Assembly (NCBI GenBank): GCA_020636005.1
Contig: JACJYR010000001.1
Span: 3,042,501 to 3,106,500, forward strand
Direction: 5' to 3'
Length of the DNA stretch: 64,000 nucleotides
From: Lewinellaceae bacterium
GTDB lineage: Bacteria > Bacteroidota > Bacteroidia > Chitinophagales > Saprospiraceae
Shown here: positions 54,601-62,910 of the stretch, one piece after another
How positions within the stretch are numbered: the stretch's first letter is position 1
How the letters are laid out: every line of letters starts with the position of its first letter
The notes under the pieces: model-generated
Database searches by the model: none
Seen by the model: only the letters and a program-made list of their open reading frames with translations
What the model was told of the DNA's origin: nothing
Program-made: the position numbers and the translations under genes

Positions 54601-55247
54601 TCGTAGTCGCCGGCGATGAGTTTGTTTTCGTCTTTTGAGATTTGGATGAATACTTTATCAAATTCCCGCAATTGCTGCGTATTGCCCTCCGGTTGCAGCG
54701 GGATGTTGTTGTCGGTGATGGCGGCGAGCACCTCCACATCGCCAAGGTTGCCCGCCAGTTGGAGGTTGAACTGGCTGTTGAGCACCAGGTTTTGGTTGTT
54801 GCCGAAGGAGAGGCCACGGGTGTAGTTGCCATTGTAGTCCAGGCCTTTTTGGGGCAGCAGGGGCTTGTCCAGTTGGGCATAGGGGTCGTATTGGAAGCCG
54901 ATGAGCCGGTCGCCGGGGTTTTGCAAAACAGAGGTATCAATGCGGGCGAAGGGGGCGGCGAGGTTGAAGGGGAGGACACGGTACCTGAGATTTACGAATG
55001 ACGATTTACGGTTTACGATTGCGGTGTCGAAGCTGATGTGGTTGTTTTTTAGGGTGAAGTTTTTGGGGGAAATGCGTTCGCCTGTTGCGGCGTCGGTTAT
55101 TTCTACGGAGTTCGGGACGACAGTGAGGGTATCGAGCAATTGGGGGGTGCTTAGCGCGGGCAGGGTCTTGCTGCGCAGGTTGGAGATTTGCGCAGCTAGT
55201 GAAAAGGGCAAAATGGCCAGGAGGAAAATGTAAAGGGTTTTGCTCAT
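51606..55247 (-). CDS. Very large outer-membrane protein, beta-barrel
   Basis: 1213 residues with signal peptide (MSKTLYIFLLAILPFSLAAQ). From residue 130 on it is a chain of amphipathic strands (GLSFGNNQNLVLNSQFNLQLAG and later TRWNVTKWLSFQSAFT) with aromatic ends, in the style of large Bacteroidota outer-membrane proteins. A conserved region QLREFDKVFIQISKDENKLIAGDYEL lies at about 190-215. The function is unknown. Three repeat insertions interrupt the frame without breaking it: a heptamer array near residues 75-87, a second at about 238-259, and a GC-rich palindromic element at about 567-595. Confidence 0.75.
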   Translation of the reverse strand: MSKTLYIFLLAILPFSLAAQISNLRSKTLPALSTPQLLDTLTVVPNSVEITDAATGERISPKNFTLKNNHISFDTAIVNRKSSFVNLRYRVLPFNLAAPFARIDTSVLQNPGDRLIGFQYDPYAQLDKPLLPQKGLDYNGNYTRGLSFGNNQNLVLNSQFNLQLAGNLGDVEVLAAITDNNIPLQPEGNTQQLREFDKVFIQISKDENKLIAGDYELARPNSYFMNYFKKLQGATFSRRWTMDGGRGTASPLTSHTSLLTQGSVAIARGKFARNSITAQEGNQGPYRLEGAEGERFIIVLAGTEKVFFDGQIMQRGLDADYVIDYNAGHLTFTNRRLVTKDSRIVVEFDYNVQNYTRSLYALNTEYQSEKLRLYLNTYSEQDSKRPIDEEFSQIELEALRVAGDSSLSAVVSAIDTVEEFSAFRVLYELRDTTVGGVLYYDVLVYSVNQELAKYTAGFSPVGPGSGNYVLDTETPANGRVFRWVAPDPVTGLPNGEYEPVRRLVAPNRQQLYTAGSEWNPSKKTKVRAEVALSNFDQNRLSAVDDGDNVGMAATVGVRQVFELSRPRPLPPKGEPTPGNPKDSLSRSGPPLGGRGKTWRLETEANYEFAQQKFKELNPYRPAEFTRDWNTNTGANDVAVNRRLTDEHLANAGFVLRSPDVGSLEYRYGAFLRDTVYTGQRHFGRYAFLKNGYDIWVQGDFLTTNSLSENSRFIRPKANVAIPFLRDSLGTKYWKLGVYGERERNSRFTKSPQNGEPDTLNKASFYYDLMKVYLETPENETFNFSTNYLRRYDYAPDGTDFSASTLADELNLNGNWQQSRNSRLGWNFTWRQLTIRDTTLTKLDPSDTYLGRLDYSLNLLRGVVQSATSYEIGSGQERKLEFTYLQVPAGEGTHQWTDRNGDGKVQLDEVEIAPFQDLANALRVTVFTDEFIRTNNVTFNQSLRLEPKAVWFNAAGLKRFLGKFSTQSSLQINRKVREADGVSPWNPFQLNIEDTALVSTRSTVYNTLFFNRSDPKYDLQLGMSDNQNKLVQTTGFESRRLQEQFFKTRWNVTKWLSFQSAFTLGKDRQDSEQFENKRYEIRSFETKPQLTFQPSNKFRTGVTWRFERSKNQLGSEGENATTNDLKWETAFNQSATTSIRSEFSYVNIKFSGQANSPVGFAFLQGLQNGKNFIWNVTLDRQVAKNIRVGITYEGRKTGDAKLVHVGRAQVGAVF
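53463..53547. repeat. Nested palindromic element in frame within the outer-membrane protein gene
   Basis: A perfect 20-bp inverted repeat (53463-53482 with 53528-53547, beginning GCCCCTGCCCCC) encloses a second perfect 11-bp inverted repeat (ACTCCGGGAAA 53487-53497 with TTTCCCGGAGT 53512-53522). The whole can fold into one long cruciform or hairpin. It encodes a Pro/Gly/Arg-rich stretch (PRPLPPKGEP ... PPLGGRGK) on the minus strand without disturbing the frame. Confidence 0.8.
54471..54533. repeat. Heptanucleotide array in frame (63 bp, nine units)
   Basis: Nine 7-mers in two subfamilies: GAGGTGT, GAGAAGT, GAGAGGT, then TCCCTCG, TCCGCCG, TCCATCG, TCCACCG. Since 63 is a multiple of both 3 and 7, it adds 21 codons and keeps the frame (protein WTMDGGRGTASPLTSH...). 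Confidence 0.65.
54987..55021. repeat. Heptanucleotide array in frame (five units)
   Basis: ACGAATG, ACGATTT, ACGGTTT, ACGATTG and GAGATTT in succession, encoding IVNRKSSFVNLR near residues 76-87 of the outer-membrane protein. Confidence 0.55.
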
Positions 55248-55282
55248 GCAAGCACCGCTTGGGTTTGGGTAACAAACGTAAA

Positions 55283-56275
55283 ATGCGTTATTTTATGGCC
55301 TTGAAAAATTTGCTGAAAATGAAGTTGAAACAACGGAAACAAGTTAAACGCCTGATTTGGGGGATTGTGGCGGTATTCGTTTTAATGAACGTGATTGCTG
55401 CACTTCATGCTTGGAAGTTTACCCATTTTTTAAATACAGATGCCCAATCTGTGAGGCCTGAAGAACTTTCATTTGCTCAAAAATTTGGAACAATTGTTTT
55501 TGGCATTGAAAATCCACGTCCTGAAAACAAAAACCTTCCCACCCAGGCATTTGAAATCATAACATTAAAGGGTAACAAATCTATAGAAGCATGGTCTATC
55601 AAAGCTGAAAATTCCAAAGGCACAGTTGTTATTTTCCACGGCTACAAAGGCGAAAAATCCTCCATGCTCGATATATCAGATGAGTTTTTAAAATTGGGTT
55701 TTAGTACCATGTTAGTTGATTTCAGGGGATCAGGCCGCTCTGATGGAAATCAAACCACTATAGGTTTCCATGAAGCAAATGACGTAAAAGCCTGTTTTGA
55801 TTTTTTGAAAAATAAAGGTGAGGAAAATATTGTCCTGTTTGGCACTTCAATGGGAGCAGTAGCTGTGATGAAAGCTATTAATGATTTTGGTTTGCAGCCA
55901 ACAGGAATTATTCTTGAATGCCCATTTGGCACCATGTACAAAACAACTTGCGCCCGCTTTAAGGCAATGGGAGTGCCTACTTTCCCGATGGCAAGTTTGC
56001 TTATGTTTTGGGGCGGTATAGAAAATGGCTTTTGGGCATTTTCTCATAATCCAATTAGTTATGCCAAAGGCATTGAATGCCCTGTTTTGTTATTGTACGG
56101 GGAAAAAGATGCCCGAGTGAGCAAGATGGAAATAGATGCTATACTTGAAAATCTGAATGGTGAAAAAAGTTTTAAAACTTACCCTTTGGCAGGGCATGAA
56201 AACTATTTGCTGAAATACAAAGACCAATGGGTTAATGATGTGGTCAATTTTACTAGCGTACTTACAAACAAATAA
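55283..56275 (+). CDS. Alpha/beta hydrolase, membrane-anchored
   Basis: 330 residues from ATG 55283; ATG 55319 is equally possible and would start just before the basic stretch and the membrane helix (KRLIWGIVAVFVLMNVIAALHAW). Alpha/beta hydrolase core: VIFHGYKGEKSSM (oxyanion region), LVDFRGSGRSDG, nucleophile Ser in GTSMGAVAV, Asp in LYGEKDARVS and His in LAGHENYL. Substrate unknown. More AT-rich than its neighbours, which hints at a separate origin. Divergent from the outer-membrane protein gene. Confidence 0.82.
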   Translation: MRYFMALKNLLKMKLKQRKQVKRLIWGIVAVFVLMNVIAALHAWKFTHFLNTDAQSVRPEELSFAQKFGTIVFGIENPRPENKNLPTQAFEIITLKGNKSIEAWSIKAENSKGTVVIFHGYKGEKSSMLDISDEFLKLGFSTMLVDFRGSGRSDGNQTTIGFHEANDVKACFDFLKNKGEENIVLFGTSMGAVAVMKAINDFGLQPTGIILECPFGTMYKTTCARFKAMGVPTFPMASLLMFWGGIENGFWAFSHNPISYAKGIECPVLLLYGEKDARVSKMEIDAILENLNGEKSFKTYPLAGHENYLLKYKDQWVNDVVNFTSVLTNK

Positions 56276-56485
56276 TAATTAACCAAATCTGCGCACACTT
56301 CTTTTTCAGCTTTACGATATTCAAAATTTGTCAGGCATCTATTCGATCGCATATTTTGTAAACTCGCTTGAAAAATCTATTAAAATTCCTTGCCTTTTCT
56401 TCATTTATGCAAAAGCTTTTTATATTCACGCACCTCGATATCACGCATCTTTCCCTACTTTAATTTATTTATAAAAAACCATCTA

Positions 56486-57904
56486 ATGAAACAATTCCTA
56501 CTCCTCCATTCCCTGGCCATGCTATTGGCTTTCTCCATCCAAACAAACGCCCAAACCAACACCCTTTTCATCCTCGACGGCTCTGGTTCCATGTGGCAAA
56601 AACTGGACAACGAATTCAGGATAGCCACTGCCAAAACCGTAATGAAAGGTTTGGTGGACAAAATGCCCGCCGATGCCCGTGCCGGCCTTATCGCATACGG
56701 CCACAACCGGAAATCCGACTGCGACGACATCGAAACCTTAATGCCGCTCGGCCCGCTCGACAAAACGGCCTTCAAGGCAAAATTGGAGGCCATCAATCCG
56801 CAGGGCAAAACGCCCATTGCCAAGTCCATCCAACATGCGCTGGATTTGATCAAACATGAACAATCGGCGGTGACGGTCGTGCTGGTCAGCGACGGGCTTG
56901 AAACCTGCGAGGGGGATGCCTGCGAACTGGTCAGGCAGGCCCGGGCACAAGGGGTGCAGATTACAGTACATGTCGTCGGGTTTGGCATTGAAGAAAACGA
57001 CCTCTCGGCGCTGGAGTGCATCGCACAGGCCGGCGGCGGGCAGTATTTCCCCGCCAACAATGCCAGCGAACTGGCCGGAGCATTGGATCAAACTTTGGAA
57101 GAAACGCCACAGAACGGCGGCTACCTCTCCATCAAAGCCACCCTTGACGGAGAGCCTTTGGATGCTTCGTTGAAAGTCTTCAAAAAAGGCGAAAAGAAAG
57201 AAACCGCTGTCGCCAGGACTTACACAGGACCATTGACGAACCCACGGCTGCTGTTGCTCCCTGCCGGGGAATACAGGGCAGAAGTGATGGCGATCAGGAT
57301 TGACGGGAGTCCCACCCAAGTGCTGGCCGATTTGAAAATCACGGAAAATGACACGTTGCGGAAGCTAGTAGATTTCTCGCAGGGCATCTTCGAGGTATTG
57401 GCCAAACGGAACGGCGAACTATCGGACGTGACCGTGCAGGTTTTTCCGGCCGGTGAGAAAAAAGCGGTGGCTGCTGGCCGTACTTATCGCCATGCCAAGT
57501 CCAATCCGGCCTCGTACAAAGTAGTGCCCGGCGTTTACGATGTCGAACTTAAATTCATAGAAATCGCAGGTGATCCGATCCTTCGTTTTGAAAATCAGGT
57601 ATTGGAAAGCGGCAAAACCATTTCCCTCTCGCACGACCACCCTTCCGCCGAATTGAAAATTGGCGCCAAACAAGGGGCCAGCCTGGTGGATGCGGGTGTA
57701 GCTATTTTTTCAAAAACCACGGGGAAAGAAGTGGATCGTGGGCGCACCTACATGAGCGACCGTTCCAACCCAAAATCATTCATTGTGGAGCCGGGCTTGT
57801 ACAAAATCGAAGTGAAGGCCATCAAGCCCGCAGATTTGGGAACTAAAACTTTTGAGTTGGAAGTGAAAGCCAAGGAGACAGTGGAACGCTGGGGCGAATG
57901 GTAA
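56486..57904 (+). CDS. Exported VWA-domain protein with C-terminal beta repeats
   Basis: 472 residues from ATG 56486, which begins the signal peptide (MKQFLLLHSLAMLLAFSIQTNAQ). Residues 24-205 form a von Willebrand A domain with an intact MIDAS (FILDGSGSM, a later Thr in GKTPIAKS, Asp in VSDGLETCEGD). The rest holds three related beta-sandwich repeats of about 85 residues, recognisable by the alike elements VARTYTGPLTNPRLLLLPAG, AAGRTYRHAKSNPASYKVVPG and VDRGRTYMSDRSNPKSFIVEPG. Probably a surface or periplasmic protein with a binding role; no partner is evident. Confidence 0.8.
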   Translation: MKQFLLLHSLAMLLAFSIQTNAQTNTLFILDGSGSMWQKLDNEFRIATAKTVMKGLVDKMPADARAGLIAYGHNRKSDCDDIETLMPLGPLDKTAFKAKLEAINPQGKTPIAKSIQHALDLIKHEQSAVTVVLVSDGLETCEGDACELVRQARAQGVQITVHVVGFGIEENDLSALECIAQAGGGQYFPANNASELAGALDQTLEETPQNGGYLSIKATLDGEPLDASLKVFKKGEKKETAVARTYTGPLTNPRLLLLPAGEYRAEVMAIRIDGSPTQVLADLKITENDTLRKLVDFSQGIFEVLAKRNGELSDVTVQVFPAGEKKAVAAGRTYRHAKSNPASYKVVPGVYDVELKFIEIAGDPILRFENQVLESGKTISLSHDHPSAELKIGAKQGASLVDAGVAIFSKTTGKEVDRGRTYMSDRSNPKSFIVEPGLYKIEVKAIKPADLGTKTFELEVKAKETVERWGEW

Positions 57905-57988
57905 TTTTTTTAACAACCCGTTTTTCAATATTCGATTGGCTGGTTCCCTGCGTTTTGGTAGTTTCACGTTCATTTTAAAACCAATGTC

Positions 57989-58564
57989 ATGAAAACGAAA
58001 ATCCTCTTTTTTTCTATCCTCTTTTTTACTGCCTGCCTGCTTGATCTGCACGCCCAGGGCTTGACGCCACCTTCGGAGGGCAAGGCAGTGGTTTATTTTA
58101 CAAGGGTCACCAAATTCGGATTTGCGGTTTCCTTCGAATATTTCCACAATGACAAATTCATCGGGGTTTTCAAAGGGCAAAACTACATGCGGTATGAGGT
58201 GGACCCTGGCGAGCACCTTTTCTGGGTATCCACGGAGGACAAGGAGTTTGTCACGGCCGATTTAAAAGCGGGCGGTGTTTACATCATTATTATCAATGTA
58301 GAGATGGGCGTGGTAAAGGCCCGGGTAGGGCTAAACCCCATCACCGTGGCCGATGCTGAATTGTTTGAAAGGGCAAAAGAACTGATTGAAAAGAAAGCCC
58401 CTGTTGTGACTTCCGAGGAAGTCATCAAAAAAACAACGGCCAAATTGGAAAAGAAAAATTTTATCCCCGAAAAACTCGACCTGTATGAGAGGGTTTGGAA
58501 AAAAGAGAAAAACTTCCCGCACATCTCACCGGACATGGCAATTCCAGCTGATCAGTTGGATTAG
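57989..58564 (+). CDS. DUF2846-like exported protein
   Basis: 191 residues with signal peptide (MKTKILFFSILFFTACLLDLHAQ). The middle (GKAVVYFTRVTKFGFAVSFEYFHNDKFIGVFKGQNYMRYEVDPGEHLFWV) is a DUF2846-type beta domain. A charged helical C-terminal tail follows. Function unknown. Same direction as, but separated by a hairpin from, the TolB lipoprotein gene. Confidence 0.7.
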   Translation: MKTKILFFSILFFTACLLDLHAQGLTPPSEGKAVVYFTRVTKFGFAVSFEYFHNDKFIGVFKGQNYMRYEVDPGEHLFWVSTEDKEFVTADLKAGGVYIIIINVEMGVVKARVGLNPITVADAELFERAKELIEKKAPVVTSEEVIKKTTAKLEKKNFIPEKLDLYERVWKKEKNFPHISPDMAIPADQLD

Positions 58565-58591
58565 CCTGCCTGCCGGGCAGGTTCATTTTTT
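58565..58591 (+). terminator. Short hairpin with T tract
   Basis: CCTGCC (58565-58570) and GGCAGG (58576-58581), followed by TTCATTTTTT. It lies in the 32-bp gap between two same-strand genes and may attenuate rather than stop transcription. Confidence 0.4.
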
Positions 58592-58596
58592 GAAAT

Positions 58597-59550
58597 ATGA
58601 AAGATAATTTCCCACTTTGGCCCGCATTCTTTTTATTACTGCTGCCGGGTTGCGCCCCCAAACCCGAATCTTTCTACACCACCGGGGATTTGAAAGGTTT
58701 TATGATCGCCTACACCGCCTTGTTGGATGAGGAAAAAGGCGACTACGAAGTCTTCGTAATGAACCCCGACGGCACCGGCCAAAAAAACATCTCCAACTGG
58801 GAAGGCGTGGATTGGGCCTACTACACCTGCCAGGATAAAATCTACTTCCTCTCCGACCGGGACACCTGCCACCACTGCTACCTGCTCTACGAAACTGACA
58901 CAGATGGCAACATTCGGAAAGTGACGAACTTCCTGATGGCCGACAGCCAAATGAGCGCCCGAAAAGCTGGCCAGGAACTTATCGTGCGGCCCAAAGCCAC
59001 GCTGGACAGCGCTTTCTACATTATCAATTTACAAGGGGAAATTTTGAAAAAAATCTATCCCGGCCTCGCCTACCTGAACGATCCCTGCTTCTCGCCGGAT
59101 GGGAAGCAAGTTGTCTTTCGAGGCTCAAAAACGCCACGGAGCAAGGACAATGAAAACCACATAGACGAGCTTTTTATAATGGACGATGACGGCAAAAACC
59201 TCCGCCAACTGACGCACTATCCCGCCACCGACACTACTGCCAGATGGTACAACTACCACGCAGGGCCGCCACATTGGGCACCCAGGGACAACCTCCTTAC
59301 TTTTTCCTCTTTTCAAAAGAAAAAGGAAACGCTGTTTGCTATCCAACCCGATGGGAAGGGCCTGCGGCAACTATGGCCCGGCGGCTACCACGATTGGTCG
59401 CCCAACCAACGCCACATGGCCTACGGCTTGGAAGGTGCGGATGGCAACTTCGACATCTGGCTGATCGGCGCCAATGGCAACGGCAACCACCGACTGACCA
59501 CAGATTCCTTGTTTGAGCACGGCCCTTTGTTCGTAAAGGTTGAAAAATAA
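58597..59550 (+). CDS. TolB/PD40-type beta-propeller lipoprotein
   Basis: 317 residues. Lipobox LLPGC (Cys19). Five to six PD40-like blades (EVFVMNPDGTGQKNISNW, DPCFSPDGKQVVFRGS, ELFIMDDDGKNLRQLT, LFAIQPDGKGLRQLWPGG, DIWLIGANGNGNHRLTTDS). Presumably periplasmic or at the outer membrane, and of unknown partner. No Tol-Pal genes are adjacent, so I do not call it tolB. Confidence 0.78.
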   Translation: MKDNFPLWPAFFLLLLPGCAPKPESFYTTGDLKGFMIAYTALLDEEKGDYEVFVMNPDGTGQKNISNWEGVDWAYYTCQDKIYFLSDRDTCHHCYLLYETDTDGNIRKVTNFLMADSQMSARKAGQELIVRPKATLDSAFYIINLQGEILKKIYPGLAYLNDPCFSPDGKQVVFRGSKTPRSKDNENHIDELFIMDDDGKNLRQLTHYPATDTTARWYNYHAGPPHWAPRDNLLTFSSFQKKKETLFAIQPDGKGLRQLWPGGYHDWSPNQRHMAYGLEGADGNFDIWLIGANGNGNHRLTTDSLFEHGPLFVKVEK

Positions 59551-59772
59551 ATACCCGAGCATTGAATGGCCTTTTTTAGCCTCGTTCATATTTGTTCCTT
59601 CCCTGTAATTTTGCGCTTTGAGGACCGAGTGGATAATAACTTGTCATTTTATGCTTCTGAAACAGGGATAAGGCTTATTCAAAGGCAGAATGGTCATTTT
59701 ATTTTTCCTTCGATCTTAAAAGAGATTGTTCAAAAAACTGTGTCAATTTCTCACAAGTGATTGATTGTGAGC

Positions 59773-59795
59773 GTGTGTTTTTTTCAAAAACACAC
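59773..59795. terminator. Perfect hairpin before the histidine kinase gene
   Basis: GTGTGTTTTT (59773-59782), TTC, AAAAACACAC (59786-59795), 9 bp before the start codon at 59804. It may act as a terminator of upstream transcription or as a leader structure. Confidence 0.4.
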
Positions 59796-59803
59796 TTCAT
59801 TGA

Positions 59804-62800
59804 ATGGTCTCTCTTAAAAACCGCATCTTGGGCCTGCGAAAGTATTTAATAGGGCTGATAATCAGCATTTTGTGTAAAACACTGCTCCCTGCGCAGCCAG
59901 GCCCCAGTTCCTTTGTCCATTACACGACCGACCAGGGCCTGAGCAACGACTATGTCAAAGACATTGTCAAAGACCGCCAAGGATTCCTCTGGGTAGCCAC
60001 CTTGAACGGGCTGAACCGCTTCGACGGCCACAGCTTCTGGCAGTTTTACCACGACCCCAACTCCCCAAACAGTTTGCCGGAAAACTTCGTCAAGGAAATC
60101 ACCCTCGCCCCTGATGGCAGCCTGTGGACGTCGGGCAACAAAGGGATTTGCCGCATCGACCCGGCAACCCTGGAATTCCGCCGGTTCCTCTTGCCGGAGA
60201 ACAAGGATACCCTGCCAAACGACGGCGTGGGCCGGGTCGTTTTCGATGAAACAGGCATGGGCTGGGTGAGTGCAGAAAAGGGGCTGTACCAGTTTGACCC
60301 CACCAACGGAAGCATCCACTTTTTCCCGCTCGAACCCGAATATGCAGGGTATTTCGACACCTACCTGGACGCGGCAGGACGGCTTTGGCTTATCGAGAAG
60401 GAACAGATTTCCTATTTTGACACCAAAACTAAAAAACTGCGCCGCTTTGACACCTCTTCGCCCGGCAGCCCGCTGCATGGGGCATCCGTGATGCAGGTAC
60501 GGCCCGACCAGCGGGGAAAAATCTGGATAGGCACCTGGTTCAAAGGGCTTTTTTGGTATGATGCGGCACGGGACTCCATCTTTGATTATCCGGATAAAAA
60601 AAACACCTTGGCCAGAACCATCCTTCCAGATGCCTCGGCGGCCGGAAAACCCTACCTGTGGCTGGGCGGCGGCGAATATGGGCTGATGGTGCTTTACCCC
60701 GAAACGGGCGAGGAAATCCAATTCCCACCGGATTGGCAAGACCCGTTCACCCACAACAACTACCTCGCTGGCTCACTCTTTAAGGATGAAAAAACCGGCG
60801 ACGTGTGGATTGGCACCGAAACCGGACTTGAACACTATGCTCCTGCCACGTTGCGCTTCGGCAGGGTAGTGGTACCTATCGGCAAAGAGTTCAACCAGTT
60901 CAGCCTCATGTCCGGCGCCGTCCAGGACCACACCGATCCTTCCGGCAACACATTTTACATCGCCCTTTGGGGCAGCGGTATTTTTAAATGGAATCGCCGG
61001 GAAAATACCTTCCGGCACTTCCACATGAAAAACTCCGGGCTGCGGAACAACCAGGTTTTCAACATTATACAGGACAAGAAAGGCTTTCTTTGGTCAGCCG
61101 ATGTGGGTATCAGCCGCTACGACCCGCGCACCGGGAAATGGCGCTCCTGGCCTTGCCATTCCGACAAATTCAATGTTGACAACATGATGATGTCCTGTAT
61201 CGAAGATCTGGATGGAGGCCTTTGGTTCGGGGCCAACACGAGCGGGCTTTTCCACTACAATCCCCGCACGGACAAGGTGGTGGAAGTTTCCCTGCCTTCC
61301 GAAGCCTACAACGAAAAAGGCAAATTGCGGATCTTCAATATGTGCCTCGATCCCCAGGGCCGCATCTGGATGGCTACCATCCATCACCCCATCCGATTCG
61401 ACCCCCGAACGGGCAAGGTGGAGGTTTTTTCAGTGAAAAACATCGAGCCGCTTTTCAATCATTGGTCAGACGTGGTGGTGGGCCAAAATGGGCTGCTGTA
61501 TGTCACGGCCCACGATTGCCTGTTGGAGTTGGACACCAATTGCGTGGTGCTGCGCAAATTCAACCAGGAGAATGGCCTGCGGAGCAACCAGGTTTATCAG
61601 ATAGTAGCGGATCGGCAAGGGAAAATCTGGTTCAACACGAGCCACCTGCTGCATTGTTTCGACCCCAAAACCGGCCAGTTTACCTACTTTGGCACGGCGG
61701 ATGGCCTTTTTAAAAATACGATTACCGATGGCCTGAACATGACCGCCAACGGCGAGATGTTTGTCGGTTTTCAAAATGCCTTCAACTTTTTCGACCCGGC
61801 CAGGTTGCGCAAGAACCTGACGCCGCCGCCCATTGTCATCACCACCACAAAGGTGATGGACCAGGAACGCAGGCCGGAGATCCGGCAGTCGTTCCACTTC
61901 AAGGGTTTATTGGTGAAACTGGAGCGCTACCTGCGGGACACGGTACTGGTGGTCAACCCAGGCGAAGACATCTTCACCATTGAGTTTGCAGCCCTCAATT
62001 TCAACCAGCCGGAGCGCAACCGCTACGCCTACAAGCTCGAAGGGTTCAACGACGACTGGGTGCAGACCAGCCTGAACTTCGCGACCTACACCAACCTGGA
62101 CGGCGGCGAGTACCTCTTCCGGGTGAAGGGCGCCAACAACGACGGAATCTGGAACGAAACCGGGGCGCAAATTTTAGTGAAAATCATCCCTCCGCTCAGT
62201 CAGCGGTGGTATTTCCGGGCATCGTTAATTTTGCTGATTGGTCTTGTTTTTATGGGTATCTGGCACTATCGGCGCCAGCAGCGCCGCCGCCTCGAAGCCT
62301 TCCGGGAAAGCCTGGCCCGCGACCTGCACGACGAGATGGGCAGCACGCTGAGCAGCATCCGTTTTTTCAGTGAGTTTGCGAAACAAAAAGTCGGCAATGG
62401 GGAAGCAGCCGAGGCAACCCCCGTGCTGCAGCGCATCAGCCAAAGTGCCAGCGATTTGTCCGAAAGCATGCAGGATATCATCTGGGCCATGAAGACGAAA
62501 AACGACCAGTTGGAAGACCTGGCGGCCCGCATGACAGAGTTCGGCCTGCGCATCCTCGAAGCCGGAAATGTGCGTTTCAAGACCCACGTTTCAGAAAATT
62601 TTTCCGGCAAACAACTCACCCCCGAGCAGCGCCGCAACGCCTACCTCATTTTCAAAGAAGCTGTGAACAACGCTGCCAAGTATGCCGAAGCCACCGAGGT
62701 AGAGCTTTTTCTTGGGTTGAAAAAGGGGCTGCTCTTGATGAGAATCAGCGACAATGGGAAGGGGTTTGATACAAATGCCCCCGTTTCAAGCGAGGGGGGA

Positions 62801-62908
62801 AATGGCCTGCAAAATATGCGGATGCGGGCGGCAGAGATAGGGGGCAGGGTGGAGGTGGTGTCTAAGATTGGGGAAGGGACGAGCGTGGAGTTGAGGGTGC
62901 GGGTGTAA
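59804..62908 (+). CDS. Hybrid-type sensor histidine kinase with two-component propeller
   Basis: 1034 residues. N-terminal signal/anchor (about 10-30), then about 12-14 regulator-propeller blades (residues 35-640; GLSNDYVKDIVKDRQGFLWVAT is the first), a Y_Y_Y domain (about 690-795), one membrane helix (about 801-823), a HisKA_3 dimerisation domain with phosphoacceptor His842 (RDLHDEMGSTLSS) and an HATPase domain (EAVNNAAKYAEATEV, ISDNGKGFD, GNGLQNMRMRA). No receiver or output domain follows, so it needs a separate response regulator (probably LuxR/NarL type), which is not in the window. In Bacteroidota, such propeller sensors often read glycans. Shape and motifs look fully intact. Confidence 0.9.
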   Translation: MVSLKNRILGLRKYLIGLIISILCKTLLPAQPGPSSFVHYTTDQGLSNDYVKDIVKDRQGFLWVATLNGLNRFDGHSFWQFYHDPNSPNSLPENFVKEITLAPDGSLWTSGNKGICRIDPATLEFRRFLLPENKDTLPNDGVGRVVFDETGMGWVSAEKGLYQFDPTNGSIHFFPLEPEYAGYFDTYLDAAGRLWLIEKEQISYFDTKTKKLRRFDTSSPGSPLHGASVMQVRPDQRGKIWIGTWFKGLFWYDAARDSIFDYPDKKNTLARTILPDASAAGKPYLWLGGGEYGLMVLYPETGEEIQFPPDWQDPFTHNNYLAGSLFKDEKTGDVWIGTETGLEHYAPATLRFGRVVVPIGKEFNQFSLMSGAVQDHTDPSGNTFYIALWGSGIFKWNRRENTFRHFHMKNSGLRNNQVFNIIQDKKGFLWSADVGISRYDPRTGKWRSWPCHSDKFNVDNMMMSCIEDLDGGLWFGANTSGLFHYNPRTDKVVEVSLPSEAYNEKGKLRIFNMCLDPQGRIWMATIHHPIRFDPRTGKVEVFSVKNIEPLFNHWSDVVVGQNGLLYVTAHDCLLELDTNCVVLRKFNQENGLRSNQVYQIVADRQGKIWFNTSHLLHCFDPKTGQFTYFGTADGLFKNTITDGLNMTANGEMFVGFQNAFNFFDPARLRKNLTPPPIVITTTKVMDQERRPEIRQSFHFKGLLVKLERYLRDTVLVVNPGEDIFTIEFAALNFNQPERNRYAYKLEGFNDDWVQTSLNFATYTNLDGGEYLFRVKGANNDGIWNETGAQILVKIIPPLSQRWYFRASLILLIGLVFMGIWHYRRQQRRRLEAFRESLARDLHDEMGSTLSSIRFFSEFAKQKVGNGEAAEATPVLQRISQSASDLSESMQDIIWAMKTKNDQLEDLAARMTEFGLRILEAGNVRFKTHVSENFSGKQLTPEQRRNAYLIFKEAVNNAAKYAEATEVELFLGLKKGLLLMRISDNGKGFDTNAPVSSEGGNGLQNMRMRAAEIGGRVEVVSKIGEGTSVELRVRV

Positions 62909-62910
62909 GT

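Noticed and set aside
59566..59760. A 64-codon plus-strand ORF between the TolB lipoprotein and the histidine kinase
   Set aside because: No recognisable domain, no leader or promoter, close to the size expected by chance. Low evidence either way.
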